Shown here piece after piece: positions 33,833-41,923 of a DNA stretch of 64,000 bases (position 1 is the first letter of the stretch; the number at the start of each line of letters is the position of its first letter). Under the pieces are notes generated by a model, which was not told the origin of the DNA, ran no database searches, and saw only the letters and a list, made by a program, of their open reading frames with translations. The DNA is from JAVXTH01 sp036641395. GTDB taxonomy: Bacteria; Bacillota_I; Bacilli_A; Erysipelotrichales; Erysipelotrichaceae. The translations under genes and the position numbers were made by a program. The stretch is taken from NCBI GenBank assembly GCA_036641395.1, contig JAVWEY010000003.1, positions 10,114 through 74,113 on the forward strand, in the 5' to 3' direction.

Positions 33833-33861
33833 ATTATAACATGCATTATATTACTTAGCAA
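33833..33861 (-). promoter_or_regulatory. Promoter of rpsO
   Basis: On the minus strand TTGCTA (33861-33856), a 17-base spacer and TATAAT (33838-33833), preceded by TG as in an extended -10. Confidence 0.78.
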
Positions 33862-33903
33862 GTTATTTTCTTATTCATTAAATCCTAAATTAAATAATAT
33901 TTT

Positions 33904-35199
33904 CTATCGAACACTTACCGCAAAACGATTGTAAGCAAAGATGGCTTCAAAACGCTGAGAACTCACAATCAATTCACCAAGAATTGGATCACTAATAATA
34001 TAGGAATTTGAGATTGGATTATAACCAACTAGTAACATTACATGAAGATTAAGTGGTACTTCTCCATCCCATCCTTTGGCATCTCTAAAACCATAGGTTG
34101 CATAAAGTACAACCGGATTTCCTTGATCAATTTCTGCTTTTAAAGCACTTGTTGAACATCCTGAGATATTGACCACTGTTCCATAATTAGAACCAAAGGT
34201 ACTCAATGCATCTGGTGCAATCCAGTGTACAACATTCCAAGGATAATAAGAATTCATAGAATGAACAAAGCCTAAATGTGGGTTATCACTTCTTGGACAT
34301 GCATCAGCAAATTGATTTAAATTCATATCTTTCGCATATCCTTTGTAATGTAGTGCCATCAGTAAAGAAGCACATTCACATCCATTTGGTAAGCCTGCTG
34401 TATTTTGATTATAGTATGGCATACCTTGTAATTTTACATTACTTGCCTGAATTAAAGCATTTTGCTGAGCATCCCTTTCTGCTTGTTCTTTGGCTGCTTT
34501 CGCTTCAGCAAGTGCTTGAGCAAGTGCTGCTTGTCTTTGTGCTTCAATTCTTTGTCGAGCAATTTCTTCTTGTTCCAACAAAAATTGATCAACTTTTTCT
34601 AAAAAAGGAGTATATTTCTCGATTAAAGATTTCTGTGGTAGAGCATCTAGTTTATCATAAGCTGCATGATACATATCCCGATTGATATTATCATTCAAAT
34701 CATTCATTGCCTCATCTTTATATAAAGCTTTCATTGATGCAACTGCATCATTCATCGCTTGAATCTGTAACTTTGCATTATTAAATTGTGGTTCTAATAA
34801 CTTTACATAATGAGCAGGAAGTTTTCTTAATGAAACTTCGTCTTTCGCTATTTGTGCCTGATTTATATCGACTGGACAAACGCCATCAACAAAATAAGCA
34901 TTGATTTTATCTCGATACTTTATGTATTGTGATAATAATGAAAGCTTTTTACGAAGTGGTTTTGCGATTTTATCATTGTGAACTTGCACTACTTTTTCAT
35001 TAGCTTTTTCTACCTTTTTAACCGTTAAATCAAGCTTAGGTGTTGTTTGTTTTTTATCTTGAAACAACACTTCAACACTCTTTTCGGCCTTTAATGCAAG
35101 TTCTTCTTGATGCTTACGATTTTGTGATGCACTGAAACCAGTTAATACTGCAACAACAATAAATCCAAGACAAAAAAGATAAACAAATTTATGTTTCAT
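33904..35199 (-). CDS. Membrane-anchored C39-like peptidase
   Basis: A 431-residue exported protein: an N-terminal membrane anchor (about residues 5-24), a long Lys/Glu/Ala-rich coiled coil (to about residue 255, with an Ala/Glu/Gln-rich stretch EARQAALAQALAEAK-like), and a C-terminal papain-like C39 domain. The catalytic cysteine lies in GLPNGCECASLLMALHY and the histidine in PLNLHVMLLVGYN, followed by the Asp in SYIISDP. The start at 35199 is set by GGGG eight bases upstream. Such proteins are surface peptidases of unknown substrate; no bacteriocin transporter domains are present. Confidence 0.88.
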   Translation of the reverse strand: MKHKFVYLFCLGFIVVAVLTGFSASQNRKHQEELALKAEKSVEVLFQDKKQTTPKLDLTVKKVEKANEKVVQVHNDKIAKPLRKKLSLLSQYIKYRDKINAYFVDGVCPVDINQAQIAKDEVSLRKLPAHYVKLLEPQFNNAKLQIQAMNDAVASMKALYKDEAMNDLNDNINRDMYHAAYDKLDALPQKSLIEKYTPFLEKVDQFLLEQEEIARQRIEAQRQAALAQALAEAKAAKEQAERDAQQNALIQASNVKLQGMPYYNQNTAGLPNGCECASLLMALHYKGYAKDMNLNQFADACPRSDNPHLGFVHSMNSYYPWNVVHWIAPDALSTFGSNYGTVVNISGCSTSALKAEIDQGNPVVLYATYGFRDAKGWDGEVPLNLHVMLLVGYNPISNSYIISDPILGELIVSSQRFEAIFAYNRFAVSVR

Positions 35200-35248
35200 T
35201 CCCATTACCCCTTTTCCTTCATGAAACGTTTTAGATATTATTTAACTC

Positions 35249-36169
35249 CTATGGTAATAAATTACCAGCAGCGATGTATAAAGCATACCACTCTTTTTTA
35301 GTTAATACAATATCTCCAGCATTGCTTAGAGCTTTTAATCGATCAATATTCGTTGTACCGACAACGACTTGCATGTCACTTGGATGACGTAAAATCCACG
35401 CAATTGCAATCACACTATTGCTTACATTATATTTATTTGCTAATTCATCAATCTTTTTATTTAATTCAGGAAATATTGATGCATCTAAATAAGTTCCTTC
35501 AAACATTCCATATTGAAATGGTGACCAACATTGAATTGTGATATTATGGATACGACAATAATCAAGAATACTACCATCTCGATCGATTGCTCTATCTTCT
35601 AATGTATTAGCATTCAGTGCAGCATCAATCATTCCTGTATGTTTTAATGAAAATTGCATTTGATTAATTTCAATTGGACAATGACAGTACTTTCTCAATA
35701 ACTTTAATTGATAAGTATTATGATTGCTCACACCAAAATGAAGTACTTTTCCAGTTTCATATAGTTCATCAAATGCTTCACTTACAGATCGTGGTTCCAT
35801 TAATGCATCAGGGCGATGTAACAATAAATAATCAACGTATTCAACATGTAATCTTTCTAAACTTTCATTCACACATTTAATAATATAGTCCTTATCAAAA
35901 TCATAATAAGTAGTATCATCACGATGAATTCCACATTTTGTCTGAATAATCATTTTTTGACGCCAATCAGGGTGCTTTTTAAGTACCTCACCAAATAAAG
36001 ATTCACACTCGCCTCCCCCATAAATATCTGCATGATCAAAGAAAGTAATACCGTTTGCTAAATCATTTTCAATAATTTTTTCAACCGCTTCTACATCCAT
36101 TCCAGCAAAGCGCATACAACCTTGTGCAATCGCTGGAACAACTTTTTCGTTTATCATAATATTTTTCAT
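35249..36169 (-). CDS. Aldo/keto reductase
   Basis: A 306-residue NADPH-dependent reductase of the aldo-keto superfamily. The catalytic tetrad is visible: Asp in FFDHADIYGGG, Tyr in the same motif, Lys in IQTKCGI and His in YLLLHRPDAL. The C-terminal cofactor-binding segment reads VVGTTNIDRLKAL. Close to the Bacillus YdhF-like class. Substrate unknown. Divergent from the hydroxyacid dehydrogenase gene, sharing a 106-base promoter region. Confidence 0.93.
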   Translation of the reverse strand: MKNIMINEKVVPAIAQGCMRFAGMDVEAVEKIIENDLANGITFFDHADIYGGGECESLFGEVLKKHPDWRQKMIIQTKCGIHRDDTTYYDFDKDYIIKCVNESLERLHVEYVDYLLLHRPDALMEPRSVSEAFDELYETGKVLHFGVSNHNTYQLKLLRKYCHCPIEINQMQFSLKHTGMIDAALNANTLEDRAIDRDGSILDYCRIHNITIQCWSPFQYGMFEGTYLDASIFPELNKKIDELANKYNVSNSVIAIAWILRHPSDMQVVVGTTNIDRLKALSNAGDIVLTKKEWYALYIAAGNLLP

Positions 36170-36220
36170 AATTTTCCTCCATTTATAATTTAAGATTACT
36201 CTTATTCTAATTTCTTTTCA

Positions 36221-36242
36221 AGAAAAACAGTTCGGTTTTTCT
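36221..36242. repeat. Inverted repeat between the divergent oxidoreductase genes
   Basis: AGAAAAAC and GTTTTTCT form an eight-base inverted repeat with a six-base centre, immediately upstream of the TATAAT at 36253-36258 of the plus-strand gene. It overlaps the expected -35 region, so it could be an operator for either divergent gene. Confidence 0.45.
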
Positions 36243-36275
36243 AAAAAAAGTATATAATTAATATGAGGTGATTTT

Positions 36276-37136
36276 ATGAAAATAGCATGGATTGGAACTG
36301 GTGTTATGGGAAGAGAAATGGCAATTCATTTACAACAAGGAGGACATCATGTAAGTGTTTATAATCGAAGTATTGAAAAAGCACTTCCTTTGAAAGAATT
36401 TGGCCTATGTATCTGTGATAGTATTGCAGCGTGTGTTAGTGAAGCAGAAGCTATCTTTACGATGGTAGGCACTCCCAATGATGTTGAGGAAGTATATACA
36501 AGTAAACAAGGCATCTTTGCTTATGCGAAGAAAAACGCCTTATTAATTGATATGACGACTTCATCTCCGATCTTAGCCCAAGCTCTATTTCAACAAGGAA
36601 GTAGTTTTAGAGTACTAGATGCCCCCGTTTCCGGAGGCGATTTAGGAGCACGTAATGCTTCCCTGTCGATTATGGTAGGTGGCCAACAAGATGATTACAA
36701 AAGAGCTCTGCCTTTATTTCAATTGCTAGGAACAAACATCCACTATATTGGAACAAGTGGCTGTGGTCAACATGCGAAAGCTGCAAATCAAATCGCCGTA
36801 GCCGGAGCGGTAGGAGCGATGAGTGAGGCAATTCATTATGCCAGATGTGTTGGGATTGAGCCTTCTATTATCTTAGAAGCAATAGCAAAAGGCGCCGCTG
36901 GTTCTTGGCAATTAGATCACAATGCTCCCCTTGTATTAGATAAAAACTTTAAACCAGGTTTTTATATTAAACACTTTATAAAAGACATGAAAATTGTCCA
37001 AGATGTTATGGAAAGTAAAAATCAAGATTTAAAAATGCTCGATTGTATTTTAGAAATGTATCAATGTTTAGCTGATAATGGTTTAGAAAATGAAGGAACA
37101 CAAGCCTTAATCAAATATTATGAAAAAGATGCCTAG
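36276..37136 (+). CDS. Beta-hydroxyacid dehydrogenase (3-hydroxyisobutyrate dehydrogenase family)
   Basis: A 286-residue NAD(P)-dependent dehydrogenase. The Rossmann motif IAWIGTGVMGREMAIHL, the substrate loop LDAPVSGGDLGARNASL (conserved DAPVSGG) and the catalytic lysine in GCGQHAKAANQIA are all present. The family includes 3-hydroxyisobutyrate, tartronate semialdehyde and glyoxylate/succinic semialdehyde reductases; the exact substrate is not decided. GAGGTGAT precedes the ATG. A TATAAT -10 lies at 36253-36258. Confidence 0.93.
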   Translation: MKIAWIGTGVMGREMAIHLQQGGHHVSVYNRSIEKALPLKEFGLCICDSIAACVSEAEAIFTMVGTPNDVEEVYTSKQGIFAYAKKNALLIDMTTSSPILAQALFQQGSSFRVLDAPVSGGDLGARNASLSIMVGGQQDDYKRALPLFQLLGTNIHYIGTSGCGQHAKAANQIAVAGAVGAMSEAIHYARCVGIEPSIILEAIAKGAAGSWQLDHNAPLVLDKNFKPGFYIKHFIKDMKIVQDVMESKNQDLKMLDCILEMYQCLADNGLENEGTQALIKYYEKDA

Positions 37137-37148
37137 TCATCTTTTTTT
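37124..37148 (+). terminator. Terminator of the hydroxyacid dehydrogenase gene
   Basis: AAAGATG and CATCTTT pair around CCTAGT, with the stop codon in the loop, followed by a T-run. Confidence 0.8.
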
Positions 37149-37166
37149 ATTTATAATCATGCAAGA

Positions 37167-37197
37167 ATACTCCCACTCGCATAAGTGGTGGGAGTAT
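37167..37197 (-). terminator. Hairpin after hemW
   Basis: ATACTCCCAC and GTGGGAGTAT form a perfect ten-base stem just past the hemW stop. The minus-strand sequence that follows is only mildly T-rich. Confidence 0.6.
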
Positions 37198-37198
37198 G

Positions 37199-38290
37199 TC
37201 ACATAAAGGTTTCAATTACATCATTTAAAAACAACATTCCTTGTTTCGTTGTTTTTAAGTGCAAGTTTGATTCATAACATAATTTCTTTTCGATTAATTC
37301 ATCGATAATATCTTTATATAGCGGTTTAAAATCATGATGAAATAATTCTTTAAAATGAAGATAAGATAAACCTTCTTGTAAGCGTAAAGACATCATAATA
37401 TATTCAAACATTTCATCTTTTTCACTTAAGATAATATCTTTTTTAATATTCTTTTGATTAATATAATCCATAATATTACGAGTCATATCATATCTTTGAT
37501 GATTTAACTTACCACTTGCCCCACATCCTACTCCATAAAAATCATCGTAATGCCAATATGCTTTATTATGCTGACTCTCGCTATTTTCTAAAGCAAAACT
37601 GCTAATTTCATATTGATGAAAACCATGATTCACTAATTTATTAATTGCCATTTCATACATATCTGCTTCACTATCTTCATCTATATTCTTAACTCCACTT
37701 CTACCAAAAGCACTATTTTCCTCAATACTTAAAGCATATAATGAAATATGTGTAATATTCAAATGATCAATTACTTGATTTAAATCATCAACCCATTGCT
37801 TCATTGTTTGAGTTGGTAATCCATAAATGAGATCAATTGAAATATTATGAATACCAACCTTATGGGCGGTCGCAATACAATCAATAATCTGGGTAAGGGT
37901 ATGCTTTCTCTCAATTATTTTTAAGAGTGATTCCTGTAAACTTTGTACTCCTAAAGAAATACGATTAATTCCATATTGTTTCATTAACATTAATTTTTCT
38001 TCATTAAGTGATTCTACATTAGCTTCCATTGTATACTCTTTTACTTCACATGCAAAAGGCTTTAACATAAGCAATAACGTTTCTAATTGGTTTATATTTA
38101 AAGCACTTGGTGTTCCTCCACCAATATAGATTGTTTTTAATTGTTTCTCTTTTACTTGGTTACTTAGATCGATTTGTAAAGCCGATAAAAAACGATCAGC
38201 TAATCCCTCATTATATCCACAGCGAAAAAAATCACAATAAGCACAAATGTGCTGACAAAAAGGAATATGAACATAAAGTGATTGTACCAT
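37199..38290 (-). CDS. hemW: HemW-type radical SAM protein
   Basis: A 363-residue radical SAM protein once named oxygen-independent coproporphyrinogen oxidase, now regarded as a haem chaperone in many bacteria. The iron-sulphur motif is CQHICAYC with the typical preceding YVHIPFC and following DFF; IYIGGGTPSAL and GVQSLQESLL are family motifs. The missing extra cysteine before CxxxCxxC argues against HemN. The start at 38290 has GGAGG upstream, just after the preceding gene's stop. In Bacillus hemW follows lepA directly. Confidence 0.9.
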   Translation of the reverse strand: MVQSLYVHIPFCQHICAYCDFFRCGYNEGLADRFLSALQIDLSNQVKEKQLKTIYIGGGTPSALNINQLETLLLMLKPFACEVKEYTMEANVESLNEEKLMLMKQYGINRISLGVQSLQESLLKIIERKHTLTQIIDCIATAHKVGIHNISIDLIYGLPTQTMKQWVDDLNQVIDHLNITHISLYALSIEENSAFGRSGVKNIDEDSEADMYEMAINKLVNHGFHQYEISSFALENSESQHNKAYWHYDDFYGVGCGASGKLNHQRYDMTRNIMDYINQKNIKKDIILSEKDEMFEYIMMSLRLQEGLSYLHFKELFHHDFKPLYKDIIDELIEKKLCYESNLHLKTTKQGMLFLNDVIETFM

Positions 38291-38294
38291 TAAC

Positions 38295-38993
38295 TTACCT
38301 CCGCATTTCTTCACATTTTAATTTACTAACAATATCTAACATTACCTTTGAATTGGTTGCTTTTTCATCGTAACCAACAGCATGATGAATCGCTGTTCGC
38401 ATACATTTTTCAACTCGTGATTGAGTTGTAAAGTGCTTTCTAGCAACATCACCATAGATTTTTGTTATGTTACTCTTATAAAGACCGTAGTTTTTATATA
38501 ATAAATACGTACCCGTTTTTAAATAATCAAAGCCATATAAATGAATGGGAACCCCTTTTGCGATCAAATGTTCCGCAACTAATTCCTCATTCATCTGTGG
38601 ATCCATATTGGTTATTTTCTTATCTTTATTTTCTAATAATACAGCATGAAAGATATCTTGACAAATAAATGGTTCAATAATAAAGTTATTTATTTTACTT
38701 GTAAGATAATGATGAATCAATTCTGCATTTAAGTCTTTAAATATTCCAACGATTTTTAATCGATTACACGCATCATTTTCTCTAATCGCATCAATCATCA
38801 GATAACTCTTTTCAACATTAAAGTCAGGACTAACAACGAGTACATCAGCACCCGATGCAATTAATATATCTAAATCTTCTAATAAAATAGTACTTGTTCC
38901 TACGACTTGACAACTTTTATTCATATTTGAAATAATAACCAAATCTTTTAGTAGATTTTGTTGTTCAAGACATAAAAATATTTTAGTAACCAT
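38295..38993 (-). CDS. Spo0A-like regulator with degenerate receiver domain
   Basis: A 232-residue protein. The C-terminal 100 residues match the Spo0A DNA-binding domain: AEHLIAKGVPIHLYGFDYL, LYKSNITKIYGDVARKHFTTQSRVEKCMRTAIHHA with the recognition helix, then NSKVMLDIVSKLKCEEM. The N-terminal 120 residues have a receiver-like alternation, but the acidic pair is Glu10-Gln11, the phospho-acceptor position is Ser55 (in DVLVVSPDFN) and the conserved lysine is Glu107 (in FIIEPF). It should not be phosphorylated in the usual way. The start lacks a ribosome site and overlaps a short leader ORF. Inserted between lepA and hemW. Confidence 0.85.
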   Translation of the reverse strand: MVTKIFLCLEQQNLLKDLVIISNMNKSCQVVGTSTILLEDLDILIASGADVLVVSPDFNVEKSYLMIDAIRENDACNRLKIVGIFKDLNAELIHHYLTSKINNFIIEPFICQDIFHAVLLENKDKKITNMDPQMNEELVAEHLIAKGVPIHLYGFDYLKTGTYLLYKNYGLYKSNITKIYGDVARKHFTTQSRVEKCMRTAIHHAVGYDEKATNSKVMLDIVSKLKCEEMRR

Positions 38994-39018
38994 GAACAAT
39001 TATGGATAAATCAGCCAC
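38983..39018 (-). CDS. Possible 11-codon leader peptide overlapping the Spo0A-like gene
   Basis: A GTG-initiated frame of eleven codons (MADLSIIVHGY) has a strong AGAGGGG ribosome site eight bases upstream and stops eight bases inside the Spo0A-like gene, whose own ATG has no ribosome site. This arrangement suggests translational coupling or a leader peptide. Short length makes chance likely enough to keep confidence modest. Confidence 0.35.
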   Translation of the reverse strand: MADLSIIVHGY

Positions 39019-39031
39019 TTTAATACCCCTC

Positions 39032-39940
39032 TCATAAAATATGATAAACAAATTTCTTCCCTACTTTTAATTTCTGATACCATTTTATTTTGACTAATTC
39101 TTCAAGTGAATAACGTGCTGTTTCATAACTAACATTAGTTGCACTCATATAATCACGAATTGTATAATAATGATTTACTTGATGATGAATTAAAAAGAAT
39201 TCAATTTGTTTCTTTTGAAGCATTGGATAGATATTATGAAGTTCTTCTTCATTTAAAGATTCGATTCCCTTAAGAATTTTGAAATCATATAATAACATTT
39301 TATCACACAATTTCAAATACAATTCATTTAAAAAGGCAAGAAAGCAATAAGTTAAATCATTATGTCCCTTTGGGCTTATTATAATAGAATATAATTTATC
39401 GATATCTATCAGAGACAAAATATTTATATGACATAATTCACTACAAATCAAGTTAAGAGTAATAACTGTAATTGGTTTTTCTAAAGACAAAATACATAAA
39501 AATACTTTTAAAAAGATATCTTCATTTTTATTTACCAAAAAATTAATTAATTCATTATCAAGTTCTATTTGTAAAGAATGTAGTGTATTTTCAAAGAAAA
39601 GATTGATTTCTCTGCTTTTACAATGATTAAATAGCACTTTAAATTGTTCGATTTCTTGTTGTTCTTTATTTGAACAAGGTAACCACTTTGTTACTTCTTT
39701 ATTATAATATTGAAATTTATAATACTGTTGATGTAAATCAAATATTTTTTTACTTACATAAGGATTATAAGTCACATAATAATGATGATAACCAATTTTT
39801 ATATTATGTTTAAAAAAAGTGCGGTAGTGTTCAATTTCTTCCCACATAATCATTAGCGTAGAATCACTAAAATCATTTTCTAATTCACATTTTGTGTAAT
39901 AATGTTCTTCACTATATTTTTGTATTAAAGAATATTCCAT
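39032..39940 (-). CDS. Unknown protein with C-terminal winged helix
   Basis: A 302-residue protein very low in GC and rich in Tyr, His, Ile and Asn. The last 55 residues (YYTIRDYMSATNVSYETARYSLEELVKIKWYQKLKVGKKFVYHI) form a helix-turn-helix with a basic wing, resembling the C-terminal domain of Fic-family and DeoR-like proteins, but no HPFxxGNGR motif or other catalytic site is present. The middle is helical. It lies just upstream of the Spo0A-like gene on the same strand, 38 bases before its start, so the two may be regulated together. Function unknown. Confidence 0.7.
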   Translation of the reverse strand: MEYSLIQKYSEEHYYTKCELENDFSDSTLMIMWEEIEHYRTFFKHNIKIGYHHYYVTYNPYVSKKIFDLHQQYYKFQYYNKEVTKWLPCSNKEQQEIEQFKVLFNHCKSREINLFFENTLHSLQIELDNELINFLVNKNEDIFLKVFLCILSLEKPITVITLNLICSELCHINILSLIDIDKLYSIIISPKGHNDLTYCFLAFLNELYLKLCDKMLLYDFKILKGIESLNEEELHNIYPMLQKKQIEFFLIHHQVNHYYTIRDYMSATNVSYETARYSLEELVKIKWYQKLKVGKKFVYHIL

Positions 39941-40003
39941 TTAATCACTTCCCAAACTATTTTAACATTATATTTAAAAGTAAAAAGTGATTCGACAAAA
40001 CTA

Positions 40004-40033
40004 GAAAAAAACAGTGCCTATTCGACACTGTTT
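40004..40033 (-). terminator. Terminator of lepA
   Basis: On the minus strand AACAGTG and CACTGTT form a seven-base stem with a nine-base loop and T7, overlapping the lepA stop. Confidence 0.85.
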
Positions 40034-41834
40034 ACTCTTCATCCATTGAAAGAACTGCCATGAATGCTTCTTGAGGTACTTCAACACTACCTACTGATTT
40101 CATTCGTTTCTTTCCTTCTTTTTGTTTTTCTAATAATTTCTTTTTACGAGATATATCGCCACCATAACATTTAGCCAATACATTTTTTCGTAAAGATCGA
40201 ATATCACTTCGAGCAATTACCTTACCATTCAAGCATGCTTGAATCGGTATTTGAAATTGTTGACGTGGAATTAATGTTTTTAATTTTTCACAGATTGCTT
40301 TTCCTCGATTATAAGCAAAATCTTTATGTACAATCGTCGATAAAGCATCGACAATCTCACCATTTAACATAATATCCATTTTTGATAATTTATTTGTTTG
40401 ATAACCAATTAATTCATAATCAAAGGATGCATAACCTCTTGTACATGATTTTAGTTTATCAAAGAAATCATAAACAATTTCACCAAGTGGTAATTCGTAA
40501 ACAATATTGACACGTTTATCATCTAAGTAAGTCATATCTTTATAAAAGCCACGTTTCTTTTGAGCTAATTCCATGATAGCACCAATATAATTGCTTGGTG
40601 TCATAATCGTTGCACGAACAAATGGTTCGTCAATATGATCAATTCGTGATGGATCTGGAAGCATACTAGGATTATCAATATCCATTTCTTCCCCATCACT
40701 TAAATAAGCATGGTAGATAACTGATGGTGCCGTAGCAATTAAATCAATACTGTATTCTCGCTCAATTCGTTCTTGAACAACATCCATATGTAGTAAACCT
40801 AAAAATCCACAACGAAAGCCAAAACCAAGTGCTTGCGATGTTTCTGCTTCAAAATGTAAAGAAGCATCATTTAGTTGTAGTTTTTCTAAAGCATCTCTCA
40901 AATCATTATATTTGCTGCTATCAATTGGATATAATCCACAGTAAACCATTGGATTTAATTGGCGATAGCCTGTTAATGGAGTTGTTGCAGGATGTTCTAC
41001 TGTCGTAATTGTGTCACCAACTCGTACATCTTTTACTGTTTTTATACTTGCGGCAATAAAACCAACTTCTCCACAATGAAGTGCATCACTTTTCACTTCA
41101 TTTGGGGTATGCACACCAACTTCTAACACTTCATATTCTGCACCAGTAGCCATGAAACGAATCATATCTCCTGGTTTAACTTCTCCCTCTTTAATTCTTA
41201 CATAGGCAATAACACCTCGATAAGCATCATAAATAGAATCAAAGACAAGTGCTTGAAGTGGTGCTTTTGGATTTCCTTGAGGACAAGGTACTTTCTTTAC
41301 AACTTGTTCAAGTACTTCTTGAATATTAATACCACTTTTAGCGGATATTAAAGGTGCATCTTGAGCATCTAAGCCAATAATATTCTCTATTTCTTCCTTT
41401 ACTAAATCTGGTTGAGCACTGGGAAGATCGATTTTATTAATAACCGGAATTATTTCCAAGTCATTATCAAGTGCTAAGTAGACATTAGCAAGGGTTTGAG
41501 CTTCAATCCCTTGTGCTGCATCAACAACTAAAATAGCGCCTTCACAAGCCGCTAACGAACGTGATACTTCATAAGTAAAATCGACATGACCTGGTGTATC
41601 AATTAAATGAAATTGATATGTTTCACCATCAAGTGCCTTATATATTAATTGCACAGCATTTAATTTAATCGTAATACCGCGCTCTCGCTCTAAATCCATG
41701 GAGTCTAATAATTGTTCTTTCATATTGCGATTCGATACGGTTTGTGTTAATTCCAAGATTCGATCCGCTAATGTTGACTTACCATGATCAATATGAGCTA
41801 TAATAGAAAAATTTCGAATGTGTTTTTGATCCAT
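40032..41834 (-). CDS. lepA: Elongation factor 4 (LepA)
   Basis: A ribosome-associated GTPase of 600 residues. G motifs: AHIDHGKSTLADR (P-loop), RERGITIK, LIDTPGHVDF and INKIDLP. EF-G-like domains and the LepA-specific C-terminal domain (YGGDISRKKKLLEKQKEGKKRMK) follow. The ATG at 41834 is preferred over the TTG at 41852. In Bacillus the order is spoIIP-yqxA-lepA-hemW; here fmt separates it from the yqxA-like gene, and the Spo0A-like pair separates it from hemW. Confidence 0.97.
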   Translation of the reverse strand: MDQKHIRNFSIIAHIDHGKSTLADRILELTQTVSNRNMKEQLLDSMDLERERGITIKLNAVQLIYKALDGETYQFHLIDTPGHVDFTYEVSRSLAACEGAILVVDAAQGIEAQTLANVYLALDNDLEIIPVINKIDLPSAQPDLVKEEIENIIGLDAQDAPLISAKSGINIQEVLEQVVKKVPCPQGNPKAPLQALVFDSIYDAYRGVIAYVRIKEGEVKPGDMIRFMATGAEYEVLEVGVHTPNEVKSDALHCGEVGFIAASIKTVKDVRVGDTITTVEHPATTPLTGYRQLNPMVYCGLYPIDSSKYNDLRDALEKLQLNDASLHFEAETSQALGFGFRCGFLGLLHMDVVQERIEREYSIDLIATAPSVIYHAYLSDGEEMDIDNPSMLPDPSRIDHIDEPFVRATIMTPSNYIGAIMELAQKKRGFYKDMTYLDDKRVNIVYELPLGEIVYDFFDKLKSCTRGYASFDYELIGYQTNKLSKMDIMLNGEIVDALSTIVHKDFAYNRGKAICEKLKTLIPRQQFQIPIQACLNGKVIARSDIRSLRKNVLAKCYGGDISRKKKLLEKQKEGKKRMKSVGSVEVPQEAFMAVLSMDEE

Positions 41835-41861
41835 TGAGCCAACCCCTTTCAAAGCAAGTGT

Positions 41862-41870
41862 ATTATAACA
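41862..41870 (-). promoter_or_regulatory. Extended -10 promoter of lepA
   Basis: TGTTATAAT on the minus strand is a full extended -10 (TGnTATAAT), 28 bases upstream of the lepA ATG. No good -35 is seen, as is usual for extended -10 promoters. Confidence 0.55.
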
Positions 41871-41891
41871 AAATAATCGAGCAAATTAAAG

Positions 41892-41915
41892 AACAATCGA
41901 TTTAAATCGATTGTT
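41892..41915 (-). terminator. Palindromic hairpin after fmt
   Basis: AACAATCGA, then TTTAAA, then TCGATTGTT form a perfect 24-base palindrome nine bases after the fmt stop, followed by a short T-rich stretch on the minus strand. Confidence 0.6.
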
Positions 41916-41923
41916 TCGTTTGA

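Noticed and set aside
35221..35234. TGAAACGTTTTAGA resembles a catabolite-responsive element
   Set aside because: The central CG is shifted by one position from the cre pattern, and symmetry is limited to AAACGTTT, which is common by chance in AT-rich DNA.
39032..39940. Calling the 302-residue protein a Fic-family AMP transferase
   Set aside because: Only the C-terminal winged helix resembles Fic-linked domains; the catalytic HPFxxGNGR motif is absent.
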